Assembly: GCA_963774345.1 (NCBI GenBank)
Contig: CAVZFB010000038.1
Location: forward strand, 186,001 to 250,000
Direction: 5' to 3'
DNA: 64,000 nucleotides
DNA from: AP-15 sp963774345
Lineage (GTDB): Bacteria > Pseudomonadota > Alphaproteobacteria > ATCC43930 > CGMCC-115725
A program made the translations under genes and the position numbers. Positions 26,934-35,754 of the stretch are shown one piece after another. The stretch's first letter is position 1; every line of letters begins with the position of its first letter. Under the pieces are notes generated by a model. That model saw only the letters and a program-made list of their open reading frames with translations. It searched no databases and was not told where the DNA came from.

Positions 26934-29284
26934 TTAGGTCCTTTTCGCCGCGCGCGCCTTGCCTATTGCTGCCATGACGCGGCGGGGAGTGATCGGGGTT
27001 TCGTTGACTTCGGCGCCGATCGCGGCGAGCGCATCGCGCACGGCGTTGGCGATCGCCGCGGGCGGAGCGACGGCACCCCCTTCGCCCATTCCCTTCATGC
27101 CGTATTCGGTGTGCGGGGTTGGGGTGTGCAGGTGGCCGAGCTTGATCCCCGGCATCTCCGCCGCACCAGGCACGAGATAATCGGAAAGCGTGCCGACGAG
27201 CGGCTGGCCCGTCTCGTCGTAGGGGATCTCTTCGTAGAGCGCGGTGCCGATCCCCTGCACGACGCCGCCCCTGATCTGGCCCGCGACGATCATCGGGTTG
27301 ACCATCGTGCCGCAATCTTCGGCGACCGCGAAGTCGAGCAGTTCGACAAATCCCGTCTCCGGATCGACCGCGACCACCGCGCCATGCGTCGCATACGAAA
27401 AAACGCCGGTGCCGATCGCCGGCTCGTAGGTTGCGGTCGCCTCGAGCAGCGGGTCGACCCCCGGCGGCAATCCATCCATCCGCAGATGCGCGACCTTGGC
27501 GATCTCCGCCACCGAAACCGAGCCTTGCGGCCCCCGCACCGCTCCGTCGGCATAACGTACCTGCGTCGGATCGGCTTGCAGCAAATGGGCGCCGATCTGC
27601 ACGAGCTTGTCGCGCAATATCCGGCTGGCGCGGGCGACGGCGCCGCCTGACATGACCATGCTGCGCGAGGCGAAGGTGCCGAAGCCGAACGGGCTGCTCT
27701 CGGTATCGCCGTGGCGCACTGCAATCCGCGCCGGGTCGATGCCCAACTCGTGCGCGGCGATCTGCGACAACGCCGTTTCCAACCCCTGGCCGTGCGACTG
27801 GATGCCGACCAACAATACCGCGCTGCCATCGGTCAGGATGCGCGCGGTGCAGCTCTCGAAACCGGGAATGATCGCCGCCCCACGCGCGGCGAATTCGGCG
27901 GCGCCATGCGCGGTCTGCTCGGTGAATGCGGCAAAGCCGATCCCGACCAGGCGGCCATCGGGCTCGCCCTGCTGCTGGCGCGCGCGCACCGCCGGCAAAC
28001 CGAGCAACTCGGCACAGAGGCGAACCGCGGCTGCGTAGTCACCGGCGTCGTATTGCATGCCCCCGACCGACGCGTACGGCATCTGATCGGGCCGAACCAT
28101 GTTCTCTGCCCGTACCTCGACCGGATCGCGGCCGACCGCGCGGGCGACCTCGTCGATGGTTCGCTCAATGGCGAAGCACGCCCCGGTCCGGCCGACCCCG
28201 CGATACGGTCCGAAAGGCGTTTTATTGGTCGCCACCGTATAGGTCCGCGCCCGATAATTGGCGATCGCATACGGCCCGGGCAGGCAGCGCGCAGCCATGT
28301 TGGTTTCGGAATAGGGCCCTTGCGGCCACATCCCATACGCGCCCGCGTCTACCGTGATGTCGGCATCGATGCCGAGCACCTTGCCATGCCGGTCGGCATA
28401 AGCGGTGACCCGGTAATGGTGGTCGCGGGTATGGGCTGCGGCCAGCAGGTGCTCGCCGCGGTCTTCGATCCAGCGCACCGGATACCCGAGCTTCAGCGCC
28501 AATGCCGCCAGGACAATTTCCTCGGGATAAAGCCGCGCCTTGGGCCCGAACCCGCCGCCGACATCGGGGGCGACGACCCGGATCGCCCGTTCGTCGATGC
28601 CGAGAAGTCTCGGCGATCGCGACCCGCATCGTGTGCGGCACCTGCGTCGAGGCCCAGACCACGACCTCGTCGAGCCGGTGGTCGCGGTAGGCAAGGACCG
28701 CCCGCCCTTCGAGCGGCATACCCGACTGCCGGTTCATCCGGTATTGGCGCGTTACCGTGACTTCGGCCGCGCGCGCGGCGCCCTCGATGTCGCCGCCTTC
28801 GAGGCTGCGCTCGAGGTAGAGGTTGTCGCCCCACTGCTCGTGGACCAGGGAAGGGCTGCCGCGCATGTCGCGCAACGGGTCGACCACGGCGTCGAGCACC
28901 TCGTAATCGACGGCAACCAATGCTGCGAGGTCTTCGGCCTCGGCCGCGAGTCGCTGCGATGCAGGCGGCGATCGCTTCGCCGACATAGCGCGCCTTATCG
29001 GTAGCCAGCGGCGGCCAGGCCGGCGATTTCGCGCCGGCCGTCTGAGTGACAACCCGGATCGGCTTGATCTGCGGCAAGTCCGCCGCGGTAAAGACGCGGT
29101 CCTTACCCTCGGGCGGCGCCGCGATCCGGCGAATGCGGGCATGCGCATGCGGGCTGCGGACGAAGGCCACCTCCATGGTGCCGGGGAGTTTGATGTCCGA
29201 CACGAATTCGCCGCGGCCATGCAGGTGGCGCTCGTCCTCGCGGCGCAGCAACGAGGCGCCAACTCCCCAAGCGTCATTCGGCAT
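26934..29284 (-). pseudogene. Molybdopterin-binding large subunit of a xanthine dehydrogenase-family enzyme, two frameshifts
   Basis: Joined frames give about 783 residues, typical for CoxL-type subunits. The N-terminus is GVGASLLRREDERHLHGRGEF; middle motifs are DVGGGFGPK and the active loop PYRGVGRTG (closer to form II AYRGAGR than to form I AYRCSFR of true CO dehydrogenase). The catalytic Glu is in KGMGEGGAVAPPAA. The frame breaks near 28970 and 28612; the second is one extra base. The start overlaps the end of the iron-sulfur subunit gene. Substrate is an unknown aldehyde or heterocycle, not CO. Confidence 0.75.
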
Positions 29285-29759
29285 CGGACGGCCTCCCGGC
29301 CAGCGCCGCCGCTGCCTCGGCGATCGCGGCGACGATATTGGTGTAGCCGGTGCAGCGGCAGATATTGCCGGCGAGACCGGCGCGAATCTCGCGCTCGGAG
29401 CCGGCCCGCCCGCGGCGGATCAAGTCGCGCGCGGTGATCAGCATCGCCGGCGTGCAAAAGCCGCATTGCAGCCCGTGATGGCGGTGAAAGCAGTCGCGCA
29501 ATGCCGCCATCACCGTATCATCGGCGAAGCCTTCGATGGTTCGCACCGCGCGCCCGTCACAGCCGACCGCCAGCATCAGGCAGGCGCGCGCCGGCTCGCC
29601 GTCGACCAGGACCGTGCAGGCGCCGCACACCCCATGCTCACAGCCGAGATGGGTCCCGGTCAGGTTGCGTCGCTCGCGCAGGAAATCGGCGAGCGACAGG
29701 CGCGGCGGCACGTCGTCGGCGATCGCGGCGGCGTTCACTTCGAGGCGGATCGCGGTCAC
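29274..29759 (-). CDS. (2Fe-2S)-binding small subunit of the molybdenum hydroxylase
   Basis: The 161-residue protein has both cluster motifs: the plant-ferredoxin type C-x4-C-x2-C (GCEHGVCGACTVLVDGE) and the C-terminal CGFCTPAML with ICRCTGY. It carries electrons from the molybdenum site to FAD. It overlaps the FAD subunit stop by four bases and the large subunit start by eleven, so all three are cotranslated. The frame is intact. Confidence 0.92.
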   Translation of the reverse strand: MTAIRLEVNAAAIADDVPPRLSLADFLRERRNLTGTHLGCEHGVCGACTVLVDGEPARACLMLAVGCDGRAVRTIEGFADDTVMAALRDCFHRHHGLQCGFCTPAMLITARDLIRRGRAGSEREIRAGLAGNICRCTGYTNIVAAIAEAAAALAGRPSDAE

Positions 29760-30589
29760 GCCGTGGCCTCGCGCACCGCGCGCATCGCGGCCACCATCAG
29801 CAGGTTGCGCTGGAACTCGTCGAAATGCCGGTCGGCGGCGTCGTCGAGATCGGCGGCAACGGCGGCGCGCAGCGCTTCGGGCTCGCGGCGATTGTCGGCG
29901 AAAACCTGTGAGGCGGCGCCGAGCAGCAGGGGCGCGCCGTTGGCCGCGCCGAGAACGATCCGGTGACGGCCGCGCACCCGGTCGGCGACCGCGACGGCCA
30001 GTCCACTGGCAAACTCACCCGATTTCCGGCACAGCTTCAGATAGCCCCACCTCGCATCGGTCGAGAGCTTGGGGATGCGGATGCCCTCGATGATCTCGTC
30101 ATCGGCGAGCTTCGTCTCAAAGATCCCGGTGGTGAATTCGGTGCATTTGAGCGAGCGCCGGCCATTGGGTCTAAAGAGCATCGCTTCGGCGTCGAGAGCC
30201 CCGAGCACCGCGGGCCATTCCGCCGCCGGGTCCGACAAGGCAAGGCTGCCGCCGATCGTGCCGCGGTTGCGGATCGCGCGATAAGCGAGACCTGCGGCGG
30301 CGTGGGGCATCAGCCCGCGCGACGGGTCCGGCACTCGTTCGTCCTCGATCATGGTATGGGTGACGCCGGCGCCGAGGGTCACACTGTCGTCGTCCTCCGC
30401 CACTGCGGACAATTCCGGCAGGCGCGCGATGTCGATCAACAGCCGGGGTGAGGCAATCCGCAAATTCATCATCGCGACCAGGGATTGGCCGCCGGCGATG
30501 ACCCGCGCTTCGCCGCCGCCCGCGGCCAATAAACCCACCGCCTCACTCAGGCTTTGCGGCCGGACATAGTCGAAGGCGGGAGCTTTCAT
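29756..30589 (-). CDS. FAD-binding middle subunit of the molybdenum hydroxylase
   Basis: The 277-residue CoxM-type protein has FAD motifs AGGQSLVAMMNLRIA and RNRGTIGGSLALSDPAAEWP. ATG 30589 (MKAPAFDYVRPQSLSEAV) matches the family start; the frame extends to 30625 without need. It is the first gene of the middle-small-large operon, divergent from a MarR gene 143 bases away. It passes electrons to the final acceptor. Confidence 0.9.
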   Translation of the reverse strand: MKAPAFDYVRPQSLSEAVGLLAAGGGEARVIAGGQSLVAMMNLRIASPRLLIDIARLPELSAVAEDDDSVTLGAGVTHTMIEDERVPDPSRGLMPHAAAGLAYRAIRNRGTIGGSLALSDPAAEWPAVLGALDAEAMLFRPNGRRSLKCTEFTTGIFETKLADDEIIEGIRIPKLSTDARWGYLKLCRKSGEFASGLAVAVADRVRGRHRIVLGAANGAPLLLGAASQVFADNRREPEALRAAVAADLDDAADRHFDEFQRNLLMVAAMRAVREATA

Positions 30590-30679
30590 CAACCGGCGCC
30601 TAGTGAGAGGCTCGAACTGCAACACCCTCGACGCGCGCTGTCAATCGGCGAACATGGCTGGCATGCGTGGTTCGCGAGC

Positions 30680-30706
30680 CGATTATGGTAAGCGCGCCTA
30701 TAATCG
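30680..30706. promoter_or_regulatory. Inverted repeat between MarR and hydroxylase genes, candidate MarR operator
   Basis: CGATTAT (30680-30686) and ATAATCG (30700-30706) are perfect arms with a 13-base spacer, lying in the 143-base divergent region and ending 26 bases before the MarR start. Spacing of the arm centres is about two helical turns, which suits a MarR dimer. Confidence 0.5.
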
Positions 30707-30732
30707 ACGCCGCGACTGCTGGTGGGGATGCC

Positions 30733-31212
30733 ATGATCCACGAAATCCCGAGCCGCACCCTTGGCTTTGTCCTCAACGACGTGGCCCGGCTGCTGCGCAA
30801 GCGGTTCGAGCAGCGGGCCCGCGCCGCCGCACTCGGTCTGACCCGGGCGCAAGCCGCGGCGCTCGCTTATCTCGCGCGCCAGGAGGGCATCAATCAGGCG
30901 GCGCTGGCGCAAATCCTCGACCTCGAGCCAATCACTCTTGCCCGACTTCTCGACCGGCTACAGGCGGCAAGCTTGATCGAGCGGCGGGCCGATCCCAAGG
31001 ATCGCCGCGCGCATCTGCTTTATCTGACCGAGGCCGCCTACCCGTTGCTCGACCGCATCTTCGCGCTCGCCGCCGACGTGCGCGAGGAGGCGCTGGTCGG
31101 GATCCCCGAGCCCGATCGCATCCGCCTGCTCGACATGCTGATCGAAATGAAATCGAACCTGATCGAGCACGAGGTCGAAATCGACGCCGTCGCGGCGCCA
31201 GCCGATCACTGA
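30733..31212 (+). CDS. MarR family transcriptional regulator
   Basis: The 159-residue protein has the MarR winged helix (INQAALAQILDLEPITLARLLDRLQAASLIERR, then the wing DPKDRRAHLLYLTEAA). ATG 30733 follows GGTGGGG at about eight bases; the frame runs back to 30667 but lacks support. It is divergent from the molybdenum hydroxylase operon and probably represses it until an aromatic or aldehyde ligand binds. Confidence 0.88.
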   Translation: MIHEIPSRTLGFVLNDVARLLRKRFEQRARAAALGLTRAQAAALAYLARQEGINQAALAQILDLEPITLARLLDRLQAASLIERRADPKDRRAHLLYLTEAAYPLLDRIFALAADVREEALVGIPEPDRIRLLDMLIEMKSNLIEHEVEIDAVAAPADH

Positions 31213-31290
31213 CGGCGCGGCGTCGCTCCGGACTTGCGGTCTCCTAACGGCGGGCTCATTTTCGGGGTCTACAGCAGGAGGGATCGGATC

Positions 31291-32148
31291 ATGGCAGCGG
31301 CACCACAGACGCGCGTATCCGGGTTCAAAACCAATCCCGATTACAAAATCACTTTCGAGCCTTCGCCGCGCCGCGTGCGCGTCAAATTCAACGGCGAGAC
31401 GATCGCCGACAGCACCAACGCGCACCTGTTGTTCGAGACCCGGCATCTGCCGGTCTATTACTTCCCGCGGTCGGATGTGCGCATGGATCTGGTGACGCCG
31501 ACCGATCATCACACCTTCTGCCCGTATAAGGGGACGGCCTCGTACTGGACGATCAAGGTCGGCGGCCGGACGGCCGAGAACGCGGTTTGGGGCTATCCCG
31601 ACCCGTTCGACGAAGTCGCCACGATCGGCAGTTTCGTCGCCTTCTATTGGGATCGGGTCGACACCTGGTATGAGGAGGACGAGGAGATCTTTGTCCATCC
31701 GCGTGACCCCTATAAGCGGGTCGACGTGATCCAGTCATCGCGCCCGGTGCAGATCATCGTTGGCGGCGAGGTCGTGGCCGAAACGCGGCGTGCGCGGTTT
31801 CTGTTCGAGACCCGGCTGCCGACGCGCTATTACATCCCGCCCGAAGATGTGCGCATGGATCTGCTGATCCCGAGCGACAAGACCACTGCCTGCCCGTACA
31901 AGGGCCGCGCCCGCTATTATTCGGTCAAGATCGGCGATCGGCTATACGAGGATCTGGTCTGGAGCTATCCCGACCCGATCGCGGAATGCCCGAAGATCAA
32001 GGGCCATTTGTGCTTTTTCAACGAGCATGTCGACGAGATCCGGGTCGACGGCAAAGCGGTGCCGAAGCCGATCACACCCTGGTCAAAGGACTGGAAAGAA
32101 AAAGCGTCGACCGTCCCCGACTCGCGCGGCCCTGTCGTGCGGCCCTAG
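31291..32148 (+). CDS. Tandem DUF427 domain protein
   Basis: The 285-residue protein is two DUF427 copies. Each has a V..NGE.IADS...LLFETR segment, a YYFPRSDVRMDL or YYIPPEDVRMDL segment, then CPYKG and a WGYPDP/WSYPDP block. The linker is near residues 125-150. DUF427 has a small beta-barrel fold of unknown function. ATG 31291 follows AGGAGGG at nine bases. The strong internal duplication suggests a pseudo-dimeric barrel. It stands alone, downstream of MarR. Confidence 0.85.
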   Translation: MAAAPQTRVSGFKTNPDYKITFEPSPRRVRVKFNGETIADSTNAHLLFETRHLPVYYFPRSDVRMDLVTPTDHHTFCPYKGTASYWTIKVGGRTAENAVWGYPDPFDEVATIGSFVAFYWDRVDTWYEEDEEIFVHPRDPYKRVDVIQSSRPVQIIVGGEVVAETRRARFLFETRLPTRYYIPPEDVRMDLLIPSDKTTACPYKGRARYYSVKIGDRLYEDLVWSYPDPIAECPKIKGHLCFFNEHVDEIRVDGKAVPKPITPWSKDWKEKASTVPDSRGPVVRP

Positions 32149-32275
32149 TGCTCTCGGCAGGACCGCTTAAAACGCCCCTGGCCGGTGCACAGATCGCCCG
32201 GGAAGCGGAGCGGGATCCCCTCTTTCTCGCCGTGCTCGGCCGCCTCGCGGGCTCGGTGGTCAGCCGCCTAATAGG

Positions 32276-33924
32276 CTACGACCAGAGAGACCATTTGCCG
32301 AACAGGAGCACTGAGCCGGCGATCAGTCCATTGGTCGTCGCATGGGCAACGATCGCGTCGCCCAACTTCCCGCGTCGATAAACCGCCAGGGCGTAGGCCA
32401 TACCCGCCATGGTTCCAGCTAGCCATCTCCCGTGCAGCAAGCCGAAGGCGACCGAGGACAGCAGGAACGACACCCAGGTGAACCGGCTTGCCTCTGTCCC
32501 CAGGAAGTCCGCCGCTGCCAACCGGCGAAGCAGATAGCCCCGAAATGCCATTTCTTCGACCACAGGGACGACGAGTACCGACCCGACCACCCGAAACCCG
32601 ATCCAGGCCACGGTCTCGCTTGAGCCCAGAGCGGCGATGCCAGCGCGCAGCGTCGTATCGTCGCCCGTCGTGACCTGCGCCAACGCCATCCATAGAATGA
32701 ACACAGCAACGCCGATGCATACCGATGACCAGGACCAGCCCCAATCCCATCGCGCGTAAACTCGGCGAAACCAGAGCAACGCCGCCGTTGTGGCCAAAAT
32801 CTTCAGCGGATATAGCCGATCGAAACCCTGCGAAAGGGCCGCGGTCATCATCATCGATCCCATTAGCAGCAGGAAAGGCACCAGCAAGGCCGCGGCGATC
32901 GGATTGATCTTCTCGCCTGCGCCGTCCTGGCTCACCGACGCAAAGAACCGCATCCGGTGGGTGATGACGATGAAGCCCAGAGCGAGCCCGATGAAGGACA
33001 GCCAGCCCGCCTGCGAATGGAAGCCGCCCACGGCCAACTCGGGGGAAATGGAGCTCCCGATGGCTATCAGGGCCGCGATCCGCAGCGCATTGACTAAATA
33101 GATCGTTAATCCCGCAATGGGAAATAGCAGAAAAGCCTGAGGGAAGCGGATGCGAGCCCGGAACAGCCAGAGATACATCGCGAGAAAGACGGTGACGAGG
33201 CCGATGCCCTCGTATCCTGAGCATGGCGCCCATATTTGGACGACGAACCTTGGCGTCCCGAGCAGAAACTGCGATTGGTCAGATATGACGTTCGAGTAGA
33301 CCAGCCGCAGTAGTTGCTCTGCCAAGAAAAACGTTCCCGAGGTCAGCGGCTTCCAGTAGTCCTGGAGGATCCCTCCGCCGAGCCAGGCCGCCGTCGCCAC
33401 AACAGCGGCGATCAACAGGGTCAAGCGCTCACTGGCGATGAACGCGCGCCAATAAGATGGAGGTGCTAGAGCGAAAGACCAAAAGAGGCCAGCAGCGATA
33501 CCTAGCCCTTCGCAGAGGGCCAATATGCTGCTCGAAACGCGCCCGCCGGCATAGTAGTCCTTGCCAAGACCGGCGACGGTGGCGAAATAGTAAAGCGCAG
33601 CGAAGGCCAGGAGATGCAGCAGTACCCATGGCTGCCACCTGTGGTCCGCGGCGCACTGCCAGAGGCGGTCGAGCGTAGCCCTGAGGCGGGGTACGAGCAG
33701 CACCAATAAAGCGCCGAGAAAAGCCGCCCGATCCGTACGAGACGCGGTGCGACGGCAGCCAACTTTATCCACCAGGGATCGCCCGCGAATGCGGCTGGGC
33801 TGGTGAAGCTGGCTGTGAAGACAATCCCCTCGGCTACGAGGCCCGCCGCCAGCATGCACAAGCGAAGCGAGACGAGCCACCGCGCGGCGGTGCGGTCAGT
33901 GGGCGCGTACTCCGCTCGCAACAT
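32276..33924 (-). CDS. xrtE: Exosortase E fused to a CPBP protease (VPEID-CTERM system), one frameshift
   Basis: The N-terminal half is an exosortase with many membrane segments and the triad Cys (WAPCSGYEGIG), Arg (VNALRIAAL) and His (GGFHSQAGWLSF). The C-terminal half is a CPBP/CAAX-type protease with VVEEMAFRGYLLRRL, FGLLHGRW and VAHATTNG. This fusion defines the exosortase E/protease family, which pairs with VPEID-CTERM proteins; the gene just upstream is one. The real N-terminus is MLRAEYAPTDRTAARW at 33924. A missing C in CCC (33727-33729) shifts the frame, so the open frame alone begins at 33880. About 549 residues if repaired. Confidence 0.85.
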
Positions 33925-33953
33925 CGAGGGGCGTCAAATGAGCAAGCCGAGGA

Positions 33954-33968
33954 GCCCGACGGTCGGGC
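33954..33968. other. Perfect hairpin between the VPEID-CTERM gene and xrtE
   Basis: GCCCGAC-G-GTCGGGC lies in the 71-base gap between the two genes. There is no T run after it on the minus strand, so it may be a processing or attenuation hairpin that lowers exosortase output relative to substrate, rather than a true terminator. Confidence 0.4.
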
Positions 33969-33995
33969 GCCTCCGGCGAAAGAAAACGGCTTCGC

Positions 33996-34721
33996 TTAGC
34001 CCGCTAGTTCAGATGTCCGCCACCTGCGGCGTTCGCCGACCAAAGCCAGCACGCCGAGGAGCAGCGCGATCGCGGCACCACCGGACGCGGCGTCGATCTC
34101 CGGCACGTCGGATTGGAACTTGGCGGTGATATTGGTATTCGAAAAATCGAACACGCCCAGGTGCTCATCGGCAAACCCGGTGGCAAAGATGCCGGCGGCG
34201 TTCAGGTCAGATATGAGGATCGAGCCGGTTACGTCGGAGATGACTGTCCCATCGAGGTGGCCATGATTGTTCGCGTCCTGAGAGTAGGTAAAGTGGAGTA
34301 CGTCGCTAACCGCGGTTTCGTCGGGGCCACAGAGCGCTCCCGGGCCGTCGGATCCGGTGGATTGGCAAAAGAAAATGGTCTCGTTTTCGGCCTTTATCGG
34401 AGCGCCAAGGTTCCAGACTGCCGAGAAGTCATTCTCGGCGGCACCATCAACCGGGTTCGGGCCGGAAGGGGAGGCTTCATTGACCAGAAAGGTTTTCGGA
34501 TTGTTTAACCCTATCTGCTCGGTGACGCTGTTGATCTGGAAGCCCTCTTCGAAGTCGTTCATGCTGAAGGTGATGTTCGGGTCGACGCTGTTGACACCGT
34601 TGGCGCAAATCCCGTCCGGAAGTCCAAGATCGCAGATGAACACCGCCGCGGCGTTCGCCGGCTGCGCCGCCATAAACGTGATGCCGAGAGCTGCCAAGCC
34701 GATTACCGAAAGGTGTCTCAT
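33996..34721 (-). CDS. VPEID-CTERM sorting-domain surface protein
   Basis: The 241-residue protein has a signal peptide (MRHLSVIGLAALGITFMAA...ANAAA) and an acidic, Asn-rich body with four Cys. It ends with the sorting tail VPEIDAASGG, a hydrophobic helix (AAIALLLGVLALVG) and ERRRWR. The tail is the specific target of exosortase E, encoded 71 bases downstream. ATG 34721 follows GAGGGAGGG. A sigma-54 promoter lies at 34761-34776. The body resembles choice-of-anchor type extracellular proteins, but I cannot name a function. Confidence 0.87.
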   Translation of the reverse strand: MRHLSVIGLAALGITFMAAQPANAAAVFICDLGLPDGICANGVNSVDPNITFSMNDFEEGFQINSVTEQIGLNNPKTFLVNEASPSGPNPVDGAAENDFSAVWNLGAPIKAENETIFFCQSTGSDGPGALCGPDETAVSDVLHFTYSQDANNHGHLDGTVISDVTGSILISDLNAAGIFATGFADEHLGVFDFSNTNITAKFQSDVPEIDAASGGAAIALLLGVLALVGERRRWRTSELAG

Positions 34722-35027
34722 GATGCCCTCCCTCAAATGTACGCTTTCAGACCACGCGCAGCAAATATCGTGCCAACGACATAAGTTGATGTTAACCAAT
34801 GGATTTATATTCACATTGAAAGCCTGCTGTAAGGAAGACCGACAAGTCAACCGACTGTGAAAAACGTTAACCCTTTGATCTCCAGATATTCTCAGTGAAT
34901 TTAGAACTGTAAGAATTTCCGACGCTCTGGAAAGTCCTCCGACATTCAGGATCCGAACCTGCAATCTAGACTTATTGTAAGTTTCTGGAAACAAGAGAGC
35001 AGCCACTTCCTTGCTACACCCCAAGGA
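34722..35027. other. AT-rich regulatory region upstream of the VPEID-CTERM gene
   Basis: This 306-base gap is clearly more AT-rich than its surroundings and has no gene. It holds the sigma-54 promoter (34761-34776) and three copies of TGTAAG on the plus strand (34828-34833, 34908-34913, 34976-34981), the last inside CTTA-TTG-TAAG. These could be activator sites, 50-220 bases upstream of the promoter. Confidence 0.45.
34761..34776 (-). promoter_or_regulatory. Sigma-54 (RpoN) promoter of the VPEID-CTERM gene
   Basis: The minus strand reads TTGGCACG-ATAT-TTGC, a full match to the -24/-12 consensus (TGGCACG-N4-TTGC) with correct GG-to-GC spacing. The expected start of transcription is near 34749, leaving a leader of about 28 bases that includes the GGGAGGG ribosome site. 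A sigma-54 promoter implies an enhancer-binding activator, as known for PEP-CTERM genes under PrsK/PrsR. Confidence 0.75.
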
Positions 35028-35657
35028 CTATCGAACGGCGTCCGGGCGCGCAAACGCCCGCAGGAAAGTGTCGACCGCACTCTCGACGGCATCGCGGATG
35101 CTGGACTGATCAGCCTGGGCCTCGAGGCGCAGTAACTGACGCAGCTGGATTTCACCGCGGATCAGGCTGAGGAATTGCTCGGCGGCGAGCCGGGTATCGT
35201 GAAATGACAGTGTCCCGGACGCGGCCGCGCTCTGCAGGAAGGCTTCGATCTGGACACGTTGGCGTTCGGGTCCGGCGCGCCAGAAAACCTCGCCAAGCAT
35301 CGGGAAGCGGGTGACTTCCGCCAATATGATGCGGTGCAACGCGATGCCGTCGGGCGACAGCAGCAGTTCGAGAAAACGACGGCCCAAATCCGTCAGCGAG
35401 GCGCGGACGTCGCCGGGATCGAGCTCGCTTACCGAGAAACTTGCGAGATAGCGTTCGCACTCACGTCCGATGACGGCGCCGAACAATTCCTCCTTGCCGG
35501 CGAAATGGGCATAGACCGTCGCCTTCGACACACCGGCCTCGCGCGCGATCGTGTCCATGCTGACCGCGCCAAAGCCGCTTTCGAGAAAGGTCCGCTTTGC
35601 CGCGGCGAGAATGCTCTCTGCCTTGCCGCCGCCCGGCGCCTCGTTGCGCTCCGTCAT
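35028..35657 (-). CDS. TetR/AcrR family regulator of the efflux pump
   Basis: The 209-residue protein has a TetR helix-turn-helix (AKRTFLESGFGAVSMDTIAREAGVS, then KATVYAHFAGKEELF) and a C-terminal domain of the AefR type. ATG 35657 (MTERNEAPGGGK) is chosen; the frame extends upstream through the divergent promoter without support. It is divergent from an EmrAB-like pump with an inverted repeat in between, so it is most likely the repressor of that pump. Confidence 0.87.
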   Translation of the reverse strand: MTERNEAPGGGKAESILAAAKRTFLESGFGAVSMDTIAREAGVSKATVYAHFAGKEELFGAVIGRECERYLASFSVSELDPGDVRASLTDLGRRFLELLLSPDGIALHRIILAEVTRFPMLGEVFWRAGPERQRVQIEAFLQSAAASGTLSFHDTRLAAEQFLSLIRGEIQLRQLLRLEAQADQSSIRDAVESAVDTFLRAFARPDAVR

Positions 35658-35688
35658 GCTTGCACGGCTCCCATCCGACGCCGCCGAC

Positions 35689-35749
35689 TTGACAAACACT
35701 ATAGACGGCCTAATTTCTGCGCAACAATGAACTGAACGGTTTAGTTCAG
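35689..35749 (+). promoter_or_regulatory. Promoter and TetR operator of the EmrAB-type pump
   Basis: TTGACA (35689-35694), a 16-base spacer and TAATTT (35711-35716) form a sigma-70-like promoter. Downstream, CTGAAC-GGTTTA-GTTCAG (35732-35749) is a perfect six-base inverted repeat placed over the likely transcription start. It resembles operators often found next to TetR-controlled HlyD/EmrB genes. Confidence 0.6.
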
Positions 35750-35754
35750 AGAGG

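Noticed and set aside
26934..30589. Aerobic carbon monoxide dehydrogenase
   Set aside because: The active loop is PYRGVGRTG, not AYRCSFR, so a true form I enzyme is not supported.
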